The notes beneath the pieces are model-generated. The model did not search any database, was not told where the DNA came from, and saw only the letters and a program-made list of their open reading frames with translations. A stretch of DNA of 64,000 nt from Osmia lignaria lignaria. Lineage: Eukaryota > Arthropoda > Insecta > Hymenoptera > Megachilidae. Shown here piece by piece: positions 1 through 17,400 of the stretch; within the stretch, counting starts at the first letter, position 1; each line of letters starts with the position of its first letter. The position numbers and the translations under genes are program-made. The stretch is from NCBI RefSeq assembly GCF_051020975.1, contig NC_135035.1, positions 3,100,001 through 3,164,000 on the forward strand, written 5' to 3'.

Positions 1-3000
1 TGATCCCTTCCCACAGATCAAGGTGCCTACATTTAGTAACAATATCATTATTACTATATCTTCATTAGATATAATGTAATATACTAATCCCTGCCCACAG
101 ATCAATGTATATTTAGTAGCGATATCATTATTACTATATCTACATTGGATATAATGTAATATACTGAACCCTCCCCACAGATCAATGTACCTACATTTAA
201 CAACAATATCATTAGTACTACGTCCACATTGCATATAATGTAATATACTGATTCCTTGCCACAGATCAGTGTACATTTAATAACAACATCATTCATTACA
301 TATCTATTTTGGGTACAATGTAATATAGTGATTACATCCCACAGATCAATGTACATGTAATATCGATATCATTATTACTATATCTACATTAGATATAATG
401 TAATATACTGATCCCTGCCCATAGTTCAATGTACCTATATTTAATAACAATATCATTAGTACTATATCCACATCACATATAATGTAATATACTGATCCCT
501 TCCCACAGATCAATGTACATTTAGTAACACCATCATTCATACTATATCTACACTAGGTATAATGTAACATAGTGATTACATCCCACTGATCAATGTACAT
601 TTAATAACAACATCATTCATACTATAACTACATTGGATATAATGTAATATACTGATCCCTGCCCACTGATCAATGTACATTTTATAACAACATCATTCAT
701 ACTATATCTACATTGGATATAATGTAATATACTGATCCCTTCCCATACGTCAATGTACATATAATAGCAAAATCGTTATTACTATATCTACATTAGGTAT
801 AATGTAATATACTGATCCCTGCTCACAGATCAATGTACCTATATTTAATAACAATATCCTTAGTACTATATCCACATTACACATAATGTAATATACTGAT
901 TCCTTCCCACAGATCAATGTACATTTAATAACAACAGCATTCATACTATATCAACACTAGGTATAATGTAATATAGTGATTACATCCCACAGATCAAGGT
1001 ACATTCAATATCGATATCATTATTACTGTATCTACATTAGATAAAATGTAATATACTGATTCCTTCCCACAGATCAATGTACATTTAACAACAACATCAT
1101 TCATACTATATCTACATTGGATATAATGTAATATACTGATCCCTTCCCACAGATCAATGTACCTACATTTAATAACAATATCCTTAGTACTATATCCACA
1201 TTACACATAATGTAATATACTGATTCCTTCCCACAGAACAATGTGCATTTAATAACCCCATCATTCATACTATATCTACACGAGGTGTAATGTTATATAG
1301 TGATTACATCCCCCAGATCAATGTACATATAACAACAACATCATTCATACTATATCTACATTGGATATAATGTAATATACTGATCCCTTCCCACAGGTCA
1401 ATGTACATATAATAGTATAATTGTTATTACTATATCTACATTAGGTATAATGTAATGTATTTACTACATCCTACAGATCATTGTACATTTAATAACATCA
1501 TTCATGCTATAGCTAAATTGGCTATAATGTAATATACTCACCCCTTCCCACAGATCAAGGTACCTACATTTAATAACAATATCATTATTACTACATCTAC
1601 ATTAGATATAAAGTAATATACTGATCCCTGCCCACAGTTCAATGTACCTATATTTAATAATAATATCATTAGTACTATATCCACATCATATATAATGTAA
1701 TATACTGATTCCTTCCCACAGATCAATGTACATTAACAACAACATCATTCAAGCTATAGCTAAATTGGATATAATGTAATATACTGATCCCTGCCCACCG
1801 GTCAATGTACATTTAATAACAACATCGTTCATACTATATCCACATTAGGTATAATGTAATATAGTGATTACGTCCCACAGATCAATGTACCTACATTTAA
1901 TAACAATATCCTTAGTACTATACCCACATTACACATAATGTAATATACTGATTCCTTCCCACAGATCAATGTACATTTAACAACAACATCATTCATACTA
2001 TATCTACAATGGATATAATGTAATATACTGATCCCTGCCCATAGTTCAATGTACCTATATTTAATAACAATATCATTAGTACTATATCCACATCACATAT
2101 AATGTAATATACTGATTCCTTCCCACAGATCAATGTACATTTAATAACAACATTATTCATACTATATCTACACTAGGTATAATGTAACATAGTGATTACA
2201 TCCCACAGATCAATGTACACTTAAAAACAACATCATTCATACTATAACTACATTGGATATAATGTAATATACTGATCCCTTCCCACACATCAAGGTATCT
2301 ACATTTAATAACAACATCATTATTACTATATCTACACTAGATATAATGCAATATACGGATTCCTTCCCACAGATCAATGTACATTTAATAACAACATCAT
2401 TCATACTGTATCTGCATTGGATATAATGTAATATACTGATCCCTTCCCACAGGTCAATGTACATACAATAGCAAAATCGTTATTACTATATCTACATTAG
2501 GTATAATGTAATGTATTTACTACATCCTACAGATCATTGTACATTTAATAAGATCATTCATGCTATAGCTAAATTGGATATAATGTAATATACTCACCCC
2601 TTCCCACAGATCAAGGTAGCTACATTTAATAACATTATCATTAATACTATATCTACATGAGATATAATGTTATATACTAATCCCTGCCCACAGATCAATG
2701 TATATTTAATAGCGATATCATTATTACTATATCTACATTAGGTATAATGTAATATACTGATCCCTGCTCACAGATCAATGTACCTATATTTAATAACAAT
2801 ATCCTTAGTACTATATCCACATTACACATAATGTGATATACTGATTCCTTCCCACAGATCAATGTACATTTAATAACAACAGCATTCATACTATATCAAC
2901 ACTAGGTATAATGTAATATACTGATTCCTTCCCTCAGATCAATGTACATTTAATATCGATATCATTATTACTATTTCTACATTAGATATAATGTAATATA

Positions 3001-5055
3001 CTGATCCCTTCCCACAGATCAATGTACCTACATTTAATAACAATACCATTAGTACTACGTCCACATTACATATAATGTAGTATACTGATTCCTTCTCTCA
3101 GATCAGTGTAGATTTAATAACAACATCCTTCATACTATATCAACACTAGGTATAATGTAATATACTGATCCCTTCCCACAGACCAAGGTGCCTACATTTA
3201 GTAACAATATCATTATTACTATATCTACATTAGATATAATGTAATATACTGATCCCTGCCCACCGGTCAATGTACATTTAATAACAACATCGTTCATACT
3301 ATATCTACATTGGATATAATGTAATATACTGATCCCTTCCCAAAGGTCAATGTACATATAATAGCATAATCGTTATTACTATATCTACATTAGGTATAAT
3401 GTAATGTATTAACTACATCCTACAGATCATTGTACATTTAATAACATCATTCATGCTATAGCTAAATTGGATATAATGTAATATACTGATCCTTTCCCAC
3501 AGATCAAGGTAGCTACATTTAATAACATCATCATTAATACTATATCTACATGAGATATAATGTTATATACTAATCCCTGCCCACAGATCAATGTATATTT
3601 AATAGCGATATCATTATTACTATATCTACATTAGATATAATGTTATATACTGATCCCTGCCCACAGTTCAATGTACCTATACTTAATAACAATATCATTA
3701 GTACTATATCCACATCATATATAATGTAATATACCGATTCCTTCCCACAGATCAACGTAGATTTAATAACAACATCATTCATACTATATCAACACTAGGT
3801 ATAATGTAATATAGTGATTACATCCCACAGATCAAGGTACATTTAATAACAACATCATTCATACTATATCTACATTGGATATAATGTATTATACTGATCC
3901 CTTCCCACAGATCAAGGTGCCTACATTTAGTAACAATATCATTATTACTATATCTTCATTAGATATAATGTAATATACTAATCCCTGCCCACAAATCAAT
4001 GTATATTTAGTAGCGATATCATTATTACTATATCTACATTGGATATAATGTAATATACTGAACCCTCCCCACAGATCAATGTACCTACATTTAACAACAA
4101 TATCATTAGTACTACGTCCACATTGCATATAATGTAATATACTGATTCCTTGCCACAGATCAGTGTACATTTAATAACAACATCATTCATTACATATCTA
4201 TTTTGGGTACAATGTAATATAGTGATTACATCCCACAGATCAATGTACATGTAATATCGATATCATTATTACTATATCTACATTAGATATAATGTAATAT
4301 ACTGATCCCTGCCCATAGTTCAATGTACCTATATTTAATAACAATATCATTAGTACTATATCCACATCACATATAATGTAATATACTGATCCCTTCCCAC
4401 AGATCAATGTACATTTAGTAACACCATCATTCATACTATATCTACACTAGGTATAATGTAACATAGTGATTATATCCCACTGATCAATGTACATTTAATA
4501 ACAACATCATTCATACTATAACTACATTGGATATAATGTAATATACTGATCCCTGCCCACTGATCAATGTACATTTTATAACAACATCATTCATACTATA
4601 TCTACATTGGATATAATGTAATATACTGATCCCTTCCCATACGTCAATGTACATATAATAGCAAAATCGTTATTACTATATCTACATTAGGTATAATGTA
4701 ATATACTGATCCCTGCTCACAGATCAATGTACCTATATTTAATAACAATATCCTTAGTACTATATCCACATTACACATAATGTAATATACTGATTCCTTC
4801 CCACAGATCAATGTACATTTAATGACAACAGCATTCATACTATATCAACACTAGGTATAATGTAATATAGTGATTACATCCCACAGATCAAGGTACATTC
4901 AATATCGATATCATTATTACTGTATCTACATTAGATAAAATGTAATATACTGATTCCTTCCCACAGATCAATGTACATTTAACAACAACATCATTCATAC
5001 TATATCTACATTGGATATAATGTAATATACTGATCCCTTCCCACAGATCAATGTA
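1..5055. repeat. Long segmental duplication, copy 1
   Basis: This segment matches 13645-18776 base for base over most of its length. The offset is 13,644 at the start and 13,641 after a 3-bp loss near 14.33 kb in the second copy. It becomes 13,721 after one extra 80-bp monomer near 16.8 kb in the second copy. The match breaks at about 5,055 versus 18,776, where the monomer type changes. Local mosaic differences at 560-720 show exchange with other copies. Its first kilobase is itself repeated at an offset of 3,894. Confidence 0.8.
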
Positions 5056-5829
5056 CATTTAATAACAACAGCATTCATACTATATCAACACTAGGTATAA
5101 TGTAGTATAGTGATTACATCCCACAGATCAAGGTACAGTCAATATCGATATCATTATTACTATATCTACATTAGATAAAATGTAATATACTGATCCCTTC
5201 CCACAGATCAAGGTGCCTACATTTAGTAACAATATCATTATTACTATATCTACATTAGATATAATGTAATATACTGATCCTTGCCCACCGGTCAATGTAC
5301 ATTTAATAACAACATCGTTCATACTATATCCAAATTAGGTATAATGTAATATAGTGATTACGTATCACAGATCAATGTACCTACATTTAATAACAATATC
5401 CTTAGTACTATATCCACATTACACATAATGTAATATACTGATTCCTTCCCACAGATCAATGTACATTTAACAACAACATCATTCATACTATATCTACAAT
5501 GGATATAATGTAATATACTGATCCCTGTCCATAGTTCAATGTACCTATATTTAATAACAATATCATTAGTACTATATCCACATCACATATAATGTAATAT
5601 ACTGATTCCTTCTCACAGATCAATGTACATTTAATAACAACATTATTCATACTATATCTACACTAGGTAGAATGTAACATAGTGATTACATCCCACAGAT
5701 CAATGTACACTTAAAAACAACATCATTCATACTATAACTACATTGGATATAATGTAATATACTGATCCCTTCCCACAGATCAAGGTATCTACATTTAATA
5801 ACAATATCATTATTACTATATCTACACTA

Positions 5830-8716
5830 GATATAATGCAATATACGGATTCCTTCCCACAGATCAATGTACATTTAATAACAACATCATTCATACTATA
5901 TCTGCATTGGATATAACGTAATATACTGATCCCTTCCCACAGGTCAATGTACATACAATAGCAAAATCGTTATTACTATATCCACATTTGGTATAATGTA
6001 ATGTATTTACTACATCCAACAGATCATTGTACATTTAATAACATCATTCATGCTATAGCTAAATTGGATATAATGTAATATACTCACCCCCTCCCACAGA
6101 TCAAGGTACCTACATTTAATAACAATATCATTATTACTACATCTACATTAGATATAAAGTAATATACTGATCCCTGCCCACAGTTCAATGTACCCATATT
6201 TAATAATAATATCATTAGTACTATATCCACATCATATATAATGTAATATACTGATTCCTTCCCACAGATCAATGTACATTAACAACAACATCATTCATGC
6301 TATAGCTAAATTGGATATAATGTAATATACTGATCCCTGCCCACAGATCAATGTACCTACATTTAGTAACAATATCATTATTACTATATCTACATTAGAT
6401 ATAATGTAATATACTGATCCCTGCCCACCGGTCAATGTACATTTAATAACAACATCGTTCATACTATATCCACATTAGGTATAATGTAATATAGTGATTA
6501 CGTCCCACAGATCAATGTACCTACATTTAGTAACAATATCCTTAGTACTATATCCACATTACACATAATGTAATATACTGATTCCTTCCCACAGATCAAT
6601 GTACATTTAACAACAACATCATTCGTACTATATCTACACGAGGTATAATGTAATATAGTGATTACATCCCCCAGATCAATGTACATATAACAACAACATC
6701 ATTCATACTATATCTACATTGGATATAATGTAATATACTGATCCCTTCCCAAAGGTCAATGTACATATAATAGCATAATCGTTATTACTATATCTACATT
6801 AGGTATAATGTAATGTCTTAACTACATCCTACAGATCATTGTACATTTAATAACATCATTCATGCTATAGCTAAATTGGATATAATGTAATATACTGATC
6901 CTTTCCCACAGATCAAGGTAGCTACATTTAATAACATTATCATTAATACTATATCTACATGAGATATAATGTTATATACTAATCCCTGCCAACAGATCAA
7001 TGTATATTTAATAGCGATATCATTATTACTATATCTACATTAGATATAATGTTATATACTGATCCCTGCCCACAGTTCAATGTACCTATACTTAATAACA
7101 ATATCATTAGTACTATATCCACATCATATATAATGTAATATACCGATTCCTTCCCACAGATCAACGTAGATTTAATAACAACATCATTCATACTATATCA
7201 ACACTAGGTATAATGTAATATAGTGATTACATCCCACAGATCAAGGTACATTTAATAACAACATCATTCATACTATATCTACATTGGATATAATGTATTA
7301 TACTGATCCCTTCCCACAGATCAAGGTGCCTACATTTAGTAACAATATCATTATTACTATATCTTCATTAGATATAATGTAATATACTAATCCCTGCCCA
7401 CAGATCAATGTATATTTAGTAGCGATATCATTATTACTATATCTACATTGGATATAATGTAATATACTGAACCCTCCCCACAGATCAATGTACCTACATT
7501 TAACAACAATATCATTAGTACTACGTCCACATTGCATATAATGTAATATACTGATTCCTTGCCACAGATCAGTGTACATTTAATAACAACATCATTCATT
7601 ACATATCTATTTTGGGTACAATGTAATATAGTGATTACATCCCACAGATCAATGTACATGTAATATCGATATCATTATTACTATATCTACATTAGATATA
7701 ATGTAATATACTGATCCCTGCCCATAGTTCAATGTACCTATATTTAATAACAATATCATTAGTACTATATCCACATCACATATAATGTAATATACTGATC
7801 CCTTCCCACAGATCAATGTACATTTAGTAACACCATCATTCATACTATATCTACACTAGGTATAATGTAACATAGTGATTACAGCCCACAGATCAATGTA
7901 CATTTAATAACAACATCATTCATACTATATCTACATTGGATATAATGTATTATACTGATCCCTTCCCACAGATCAAGGTGCCTACATTTAGTAACAATAT
8001 CATTATTACTATATCTTCATTAGATATAATGTAATATACTAATCCCTGCCCACAGATCAATGTATATTTAGTAGCGATATCATTATTACTATATCTACAT
8101 TGGATATAATGTAATATACTGAACCCTCCCCACAGATCAATGTACCTACATTTAACAACAATATCATTAGTACTACGTCCACATTGCATATAATGTAATA
8201 TACTGATTCCTTGCCACAGATCAGTGTACATTTAATAACAACATCATTCATTACATATCTATTTTGGGTACAATGTAATATAGTGATTACATCCCACAGA
8301 TCAATGTACATGTAATATCGATATCATTATTACTATATCTACATTAGATATAATGTAATATACTGATCCCTGCCCATAGTTCAATGTACCTATATTTAAT
8401 AACAATATCATTAGTACTATATCCACATCACATATAATGTAATATACTGATCCCTTCCCACAGATCAATGTACATTTAGTAACACCATCATTCATACTAT
8501 ATCTACACTAGGTATAATGTAACATAGTGATTACAGCCCACAGATCAATGTACATTTAATAACAACATCATTCATACTATAACTACATTGGATATAATGT
8601 AATATACTGATCCCTCCCCACAGATCAATGTACATTTTATAACAACATCATTCATACTATATCTGCATTGGATATAACGTAATATACTGATCCCTTCCGA
8701 CAGGTCAATGTACATA
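5830..8716. repeat. Segmental duplication at 5,689-bp offset, copy 1
   Basis: The block recurs at about 11,519-14,402. Many diagnostic variants are shared, including an ATAACGTAAT monomer and a TTCCGACAGG variant near 8.69 kb. The match switches at 8,716 versus 14,402, where ACATACAATAG in this copy meets ACATATAATAG in the other. It contains the tandem 652-bp doublet. Start boundaries are approximate because neighbouring units are similar. Confidence 0.75.
7250..8553. repeat. Tandem doublet of a 652-bp eight-monomer block
   Basis: The marker block beginning at 7304 is repeated directly at 7956, an exact spacing of 652 bp, which equals five 80-bp plus three 84-bp monomers. Both copies carry the same rare variants (ATAATGTATTATACTG, ACTACGTCCACATTGC, TATTTTGGGTACAATG). 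This is a local unequal-exchange duplication. The end points are set to about one monomer. Confidence 0.8.
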
Positions 8717-11518
8717 CAATAGCAAAATCGTTATTACTATATCCACATTAGGTATAATGTAATGTATTTACTACATCCAACAGATCATTGTACATTTAAT
8801 AACATCATTCATGCTATAGCTAAATTGGATATAATGTAATATACACACCCCTTCCCACAGATCCAGGTACCTACATTTAATAACAATATCATTATTACTA
8901 CATCTACATTAGATATAAAGTAATATACTGATCCCTGCCCACGGTTGAATGTACCCGTATTTAATAATAATATCATTAGTACTATATCCACATCATATAT
9001 AATGTAATATACTGATTCCTTCCCACAGATCAATGTACATTAACAACAACATCATTCATGCTATAGCTAAATTGGATATAATGTAATATACTGATCCCTG
9101 CCCACAGATCAATGTACCTACATTTAATAACAATATCATTAGTACTATATCTACATTAGATATAATGTAATATACTGATCCCTGCCCACAGATCAATGTA
9201 CCTACATTTAGTAACAATATCATTCATACTATATCTACATTGGATATAATGTATTATACTGGTCCCTTCCCACAGATCAAGGTGCCTACATTTAATAACA
9301 ACATCATTCATACTATATCTTCATTGGATATAATGTAATATACTGATCCCTTCCCACAGGTCAATGTACATACAATAGCAAAATCGTTATTACCATATCT
9401 ACATTAGGTATAATGTAATGTATTTACTACATCCTACAGATCATTGTACATTTAATAAGATCATTCATGCTATAGCTAAATTGGATATAATGTAATATAC
9501 TCACCCCTTCCCACAGATCAAGGTACCTACATTTAATAACAATATCATTATTACTACATCTACATTAGATATAATGCAATATACGGATTCCTTCCCACAG
9601 ATCAATGTACATTTAATAACAACATCATTCATACTATAACTACATTGGATATAATGTAATATACTGATCCCTCCCCACAGATCAATGTACATTTTATAAC
9701 AACATCATTCATACTATATCTACATTGGATATAATGTAATATACTGATCCCTTCCCATACGTCAATGTACATATAATAGCAAAATCGTTATTACTATATC
9801 TACATTAGGTATAATGTAATATACTGATCCCTGCTCACAGATCAATGTACCTATATTTAATAACAATATCCTTAGTACTATATCCACATTACACATAATG
9901 TGATATACTGATCCCCTCCCACAGATCAATGTACATTTAATAACAACAGCATTCATACTATATCAACACTAGGTATAATGTAATATAGTGATTACCTCCC
10001 ACAGATCAAGGTACATTCAATATCGATATCATTATTACTATATCTACATTAGATAAAATGTAATATACTGATCCCTTCCCACAGATCAAGGTGCCTACAT
10101 TTAGTAACAATATCATTATTACTATATCTACATTAGATATAATGTAATATACTGATCCCTGCCCACCGGTCAATGTACATTTAATAACAACATCGTTCAT
10201 ACTATATCCACATTAGGTATAATGTAATATAGTGATTACGTCTCACAGATCAATGTACCTACATTTAATAACAATATCCTTAGTACTATATCCACATTAC
10301 ACATAATGTAATATACTGATTCCTTCCCACAGATCAATGTACATTTAACAACAACATCATTCATACTATATCTACAATGGATATAATGTAATATACTGAT
10401 CCCTGCCCATAGTTCAATGTACCTATATTTAATAACAATATCATTAGTACTATATCCACATCACATATAATGTAATATACTGATTCCTTCTCACAGATCA
10501 ATGTACATTTAATAACAACATTATTCATACTATATCTACACTAGGTAGAATGTAACATAGTGATTACATCCCACAGATCAATGTACACTTAAAAACAACA
10601 TCATTCATACTATAATTACATTGGATATAATGTAATATACTGATCCCTTCCCACAGATCAATGTACATTAACAACAACATCATTCATGCTATAGCTAAAT
10701 TGGATATAATGTAATATACTGATCCCTGCCCACCGGTCAATGTACATTTAATAACAACATCGTTCATACTATATCCACATTAGGTATAATGTAACATAGT
10801 GATTACGTCCCACAGATCAATGTACCTACATTTAATAACAATATCCGTAGTACTATATCCACATTACACATAATGTAATATACTGATTCCTTCCCACAGA
10901 TCAATGTACATTGAACAACAACATCATTCATACTATATCTACAATGGATATAATGTAATATACTGATCCCTGCCCACCGGTCAATGTACATTTAATAACA
11001 ACATCGTTCATACTATATCCACATTAGGTATAATGTAACATAGTGATTACGTCCCACAGATCAATGTACCTACATTTAATAACAATATCCGTAGTACTAT
11101 ATCCACATTACACATAATGTAATATACTGATTCCTTCCCACAGATCAATGTACATTGAACAACAACATCATTCATACTATATCTACAATGGATATAATGT
11201 AATATACTGATCCCTTCCCACAGATCAATGTACCTACATTTAATAACAATATCCTTAGCACTGTATCCACATTACACATAATGTAATATACCGATTCCTT
11301 CCCACAGATCAATGTACATTTAATAACAACATTATTCATACTATATCTACACTAGGGATAATGTAACATAGTGATTACATCCCGCAGATCAATGTACACT
11401 TAATCACAACATCATTCATACTATAACTACATTGGATATAATGTAATATACTGATCCCTTCCCACAGATTAAGGTATCTACATTTAATAACAATATCATT
11501 ATTACTATATCTACACTA

Positions 11519-14402
11519 GATATGATGCAATATACGGATTCCTTCCCACAGATCAATGTACATTTAATAACAACATCATTCATACTATATCTGCATTGGA
11601 TATAATGTAATATACTGATCCCTTCCCACAGGTCAATGTACATACAATAGCAAAATCGTTATTACTATATCCACATTAGGTATAATGTAATGTATTTACT
11701 ACATCCAACAGATCATTGTACATTTAATAACATCATTCATGCTATAGCTAAATTGGATATAATGTAATATACTCACCCCCTCCCACAGATCAAGGTACCT
11801 ACATTTAATAACAATATCATTATTACTACATCTACATTAGATATAAAGTAATATACTGATCCCTGCCCACAGTTCAATGTACCCATATTTAATAATAATA
11901 TCATTAGTACTATATCCACATCATATATAATGTAATATACTGATTCCTTCCCACAGATCAATGTACATTAACAACAACATCATTCATGCTATAGCTAAAT
12001 TGGATATAATGTAATATACTGATCCCTGCCCACAGATCAATGTACCTACATTTAGTAACAATATCATTATTACTATATCTACATTAGATATAATGTAATA
12101 TACTGATCCCTGCCCACCGGTCAATGTACATTTAATAACAACATCGTTCATACTATATCCACATTAGGTATAATGTAATATAGTGATTACGTCCCACAGA
12201 TCAATGTACCTACATTTAGTAACAATATCCTTAGTACTATATCCACATTACACATAATGTAATATACTGATTCCTTCCCACAGATCAATGTACATTTAAC
12301 AACAACATCATTCGTACTATATCTACACGAGGTATAATGTAATATAGTGATTACATCCCCCAGATCAATGTACATATAACAACAACATCATTCATACTAT
12401 ATCTACATTGGATATAATGTAATATACTGATCCCTTCCCAAAGGTCAATGTACATATAATAGCATAATCGTTATTACTATATCTACATTAGGTATAATGT
12501 AATGTCTTAACTACATCCTACAGATCATTGTACATTTAATAACATCATTCATGCTATAGCTAAATTGGATATAATGTAATATACTGATCCTTTCCCACAG
12601 ATCAAGGTAGCTACATTTAATAACATTATCATTAATACTATATCTACATGAGATATAATGTTATATACTAATCCCTGCCAACAGATCAATGTATATTTAA
12701 TAGCGATATCATTATTACTATATCTACATTAGATATAATGTTATATACTGATCCCTGCCCACAGTTCAATGTACCTATACTTAATAACAATATCATTAGT
12801 ACTATATCCACATCATATATAATGTAATATACCGATTCCTTCCCACAGATCAACGTAGATTTAATAACAACATCATTCATACTATATCAACACTAGGTAT
12901 AATGTAATATAGTGATTACATCCCACAGATCAAGGTACATTTAATAACAACATCATTCATACTATATCTACATTGGATATAATGTATTATACTGATCCCT
13001 TCCCACAGATCAAGGTGCCTACATTTAGTAACAATATCATTATTACTATATCTTCATTAGATATAATGTAATATACTAATCCCTGCCCACAGATCAATGT
13101 ATATTTAGTAGCGATATCATTATTACTATATCTACATTGGATATAATGTAATATACTGAACCCTCCCCACAGATCAATGTACCTACATTTAACAACAATA
13201 TCATTAGTACTACGTCCACATTGCATATAATGTAATATACTGATTCCTTGCCACAGATCAGTGTACATTTAATAACAACATCATTCATTACATATCTATT
13301 TTGGGTACAATGTAATATAGTGATTACATCCCACAGATCAATGTACATGTAATATCGATATCATTATTACTATATCTACATTAGATATAATGTAATATAC
13401 TGATCCCTGCCCATAGTTCAATGTACCTATATTTAATAACAATATCATTAGTACTATATCCACATCACATATAATGTAATATACTGATCCCTTCCCACAG
13501 ATCAATGTACATTTAGTAACACCATCATTCATACTATATCTACACTAGGTATAATGTAACATAGTGATTACAGCCCACAGATCAATGTACATTTAATAAC
13601 AACATCATTCATACTATATCTACATTGGATATAATGTATTATACTGATCCCTTCCCACAGATCAAGGTGCCTACATTTAGTAACAATATCATTATTACTA
13701 TATCTTCATTAGATATAATGTAATATACTAATCCCTGCCCACAGATCAATGTATATTTAGTAGCGATATCATTATTACTATATCTACATTGGATATAATG
13801 TAATATACTGAACCCTCCCCACAGATCAATGTACCTACATTTAACAACAATATCATTAGTACTACGTCCACATTGCATATAATGTAATATACTGATTCCT
13901 TGCCACAGATCAGTGTACATTTAATAACAACATCATTCATTACATATCTATTTTGGGTACAATGTAATATAGTGATTACATCCCACAGATCAATGTACAT
14001 GTAATATCGATATCATTATTACTATATCTACATTAGATATAATGTAATATACTGATCCCTGCCCATAGTTCAATGTACCTATATTTAATAACAATATCAT
14101 TAGTACTATATCCACATCACATATAATGTAATATACTGATCCCTTCCCACAGATCAATGTACATTTAGTAACACCATCATTCATACTATATCTACACTAG
14201 GTATAATGTAACATAGTGATTACAGCCCACAGATCAATGTACATTTAATAACAACATCATTCATACTATAACTACATTGGATATAATGTAATATACTGAT
14301 CCCTCCCCACAGATCAATGTACATTTTATAACATCATTCATACTATATCTGCATTGGATATAACGTAATATACTGATCCCTTCCGACAGGTCAATGTACA
14401 TA
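11519..14402. repeat. Segmental duplication at 5,689-bp offset, copy 2
   Basis: Second copy of the block at about 5.83-8.72 kb, including its internal 652-bp tandem doublet. A 3-bp deletion near 14.33 kb reduces the offset to 5,686 at the far end. Boundaries are approximate. Confidence 0.75.
12939..14242. repeat. Second 652-bp tandem doublet
   Basis: The same eight-monomer block again occurs twice in a row (markers at 12993 and 13645, spacing 652). It sits 5,689 bp from the first doublet, so the doublet existed before the larger block was duplicated. Confidence 0.8.
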
Positions 14403-17400
14403 TAATAGCAAAATCGTTATTACTATATCTACATTAGGTATAATGTAATATACTGATCCCTGCTCACAGATCAATGTACCTATATTTAATAACAATATCC
14501 TTAGTACTATATCCACATTACACATAATGTAATATACTGATTCCTTCCCACAGATCAATGTACATTTAATAACAACAGCATTCATACTATATCAACACTA
14601 GGTATAATGTAATATAGTGATTACATCCCACAGATCAAGGTACATTCAATATCGATATCATTATTACTGTATCTACATTAGATAAAATGTAATATACTGA
14701 TTCCTTCCCACAGATCAATGTACATTTAACAACAACATCATTCATACTATATCTACATTGGATATAATGTAATATACTGATCCCTTCCCACAGATCAATG
14801 TACCTACATTTAATAACAATATCCTTAGTACTATATCCACATTACACATAATGTAATATACTGATTCCTTCCCACAGAACAATGTGCATTTAATAACCCC
14901 ATCATTCATACTATATCTACACGAGGTATAATGTTATATAGTGATTACATCCCCCAGATCAATGTACATATAACAACAACATCATTCATACTATATCTAC
15001 ATTGGATATAATGTAATATACTGATCCCTTCCCACAGGTCAATGTACATATAATAGTATAATTGTTATTACTATATCTACATTAGGTATAATGTAATGTA
15101 TTTACTACATCCTACAGATCATTGTACATTTAATAACATCATTCATGCTATAGCTAAATTGGCTATAATGTAATATACTCACCCCTTCCCACAGATCAAG
15201 GTACCTACATTTAATAACAATATCATTATTACTACATCTACATTAGATATAAAGTAATATACTGATCCCTGCCCACAGTTCAATGTACCTATATTTAATA
15301 ATAATATCATTAGTACTATATCCACATCATATATAATGTAATATACTGATTCCTTCCCACAGATCAATGTACATTAACAACAACATCATTCAAGCTATAG
15401 CTAAATTGGATATAATGTAATATACTGATCCCTGCCCACCGGTCAATGTACATTTAATAACAACATCGTTCATACTATATCCACATTAGGTATAATGTAA
15501 TATAGTGATTACGTCCCACAGATCAATGTACCTACATTTAATAACAATATCCTTAGTACTATACCCACATTACACATAATGTAATATACTGATTCCTTCC
15601 CACAGATCAATGTACATTTAACAACAACATCATTCATACTATATCTACAATGGATATAATGTAATATACTGATCCCTGCCCATAGTTCAATGTACCTATA
15701 TTTAATAACAATATCATTAGTACTGTATCCACATCACATATAATGTAATATACTGATTCCTTCCCACAGATCAATGTACATTTAATAACAACATTATTCA
15801 TACTATATCTACACTAGGTATAATGTAACATAGTGATTACATCCCACAGATCAATGTACACTTAAAAACAACATCATTCATACTATAACTACATTGGATA
15901 TAATGTAATATACTGATCCCTTCCCACACATCAAGGTATCTACATTTAATAACAACATCATTATTACTATATCTACACTAGATATAATGCAATATACGGA
16001 TTCCTTCCCACAGATCAATGTACATTTAATAACAACATCATTCATACTGTATCTGCATTGGATATAATGTAATATACTGATCCCTTCCCACAGGTCAATG
16101 TACATACAATAGCAAAATCGTTATTACTATATCTACATTAGGTATAATGTAATGTATTTACTACATCCTACAGATCATTGTACATTTAATAAGATCATTC
16201 ATGCTATAGCTAAATTGGATATAATGTAATATACTCACCCCTTCCCACAGATCAAGGTAGCTACATTTAATAACATTATCATTAATACTATATCTACATG
16301 AGATATAATGTTATATACTAATCCCTGCCCACAGATCAATGTATATTTAATAGCGATATCATTATTACTATATCTACATTAGGTATAATGTAATATACTG
16401 ATCCCTGCTCACAGATCAATGTACCTATATTTAATAACAATATCCTTAGTACTATATCCACATTACACATAATGTAATATACTGATTCCTTCCCACAGAT
16501 CAATGTACATTTAATAACAACAGCATTCATACTATATCAACACTAGGTATAATGTAATATACTGATTCCTTCCCTCAGATCAATGTACATTTAATATCGA
16601 TATCATTATTACTATTTCTACATTAGATATAATGTAATATACTGTTCCCTTCCCACAGATCAATGTACCTACATTTAATAACAATACCATTAGTACTACG
16701 TCCACATTACATATAATGTAGTATACTGATTCCTTCTCTCAGATCAGTGTAGATTTAATAACAACATCCTTCATACTATATCAACACTAGGTATAATGTA
16801 ATATACTGATTCCTTCCCTCAGATCAATGTACATTTAATATCGATATCATTATTACTATTTCTACATTAGATATAATGTAATATACTGATCCCTTCCCAC
16901 AGACCAAGGTGCCTACATTTAGTAACAATATCATTATTACTATATCTACATTAGATATAATGTAATATACTGATCCCTGCCCACCGGTCAATGTACATTT
17001 AATAACAACATCGTTCATACTATATCTACATTGGATATAATGTAATATACTGATCCCTTCCCAAAGGTCAATGTACATATAATAGCATAATCGTTATTAC
17101 TATATCTACATTAGGTATAATGTAATGTATTAACTACATCCTACAGATCATTGTACATTTAATAACATCATTCATGCTATAGCTAAATTGGATATAATGT
17201 AATATACTGATCCTTTCCCACAGATCAAGGTAGCTACATTTAATAACATCATCATTAATACTATATCTACATGAGATATAATGTTATATACTAATCCCTG
17301 CCCACAGATCAATGTATATTTAATAGCGATATCATTATTACTATATCTACATTAGATATAATGTTATATACTGATCCCTGCCCACAGTTCAATGTACCTA

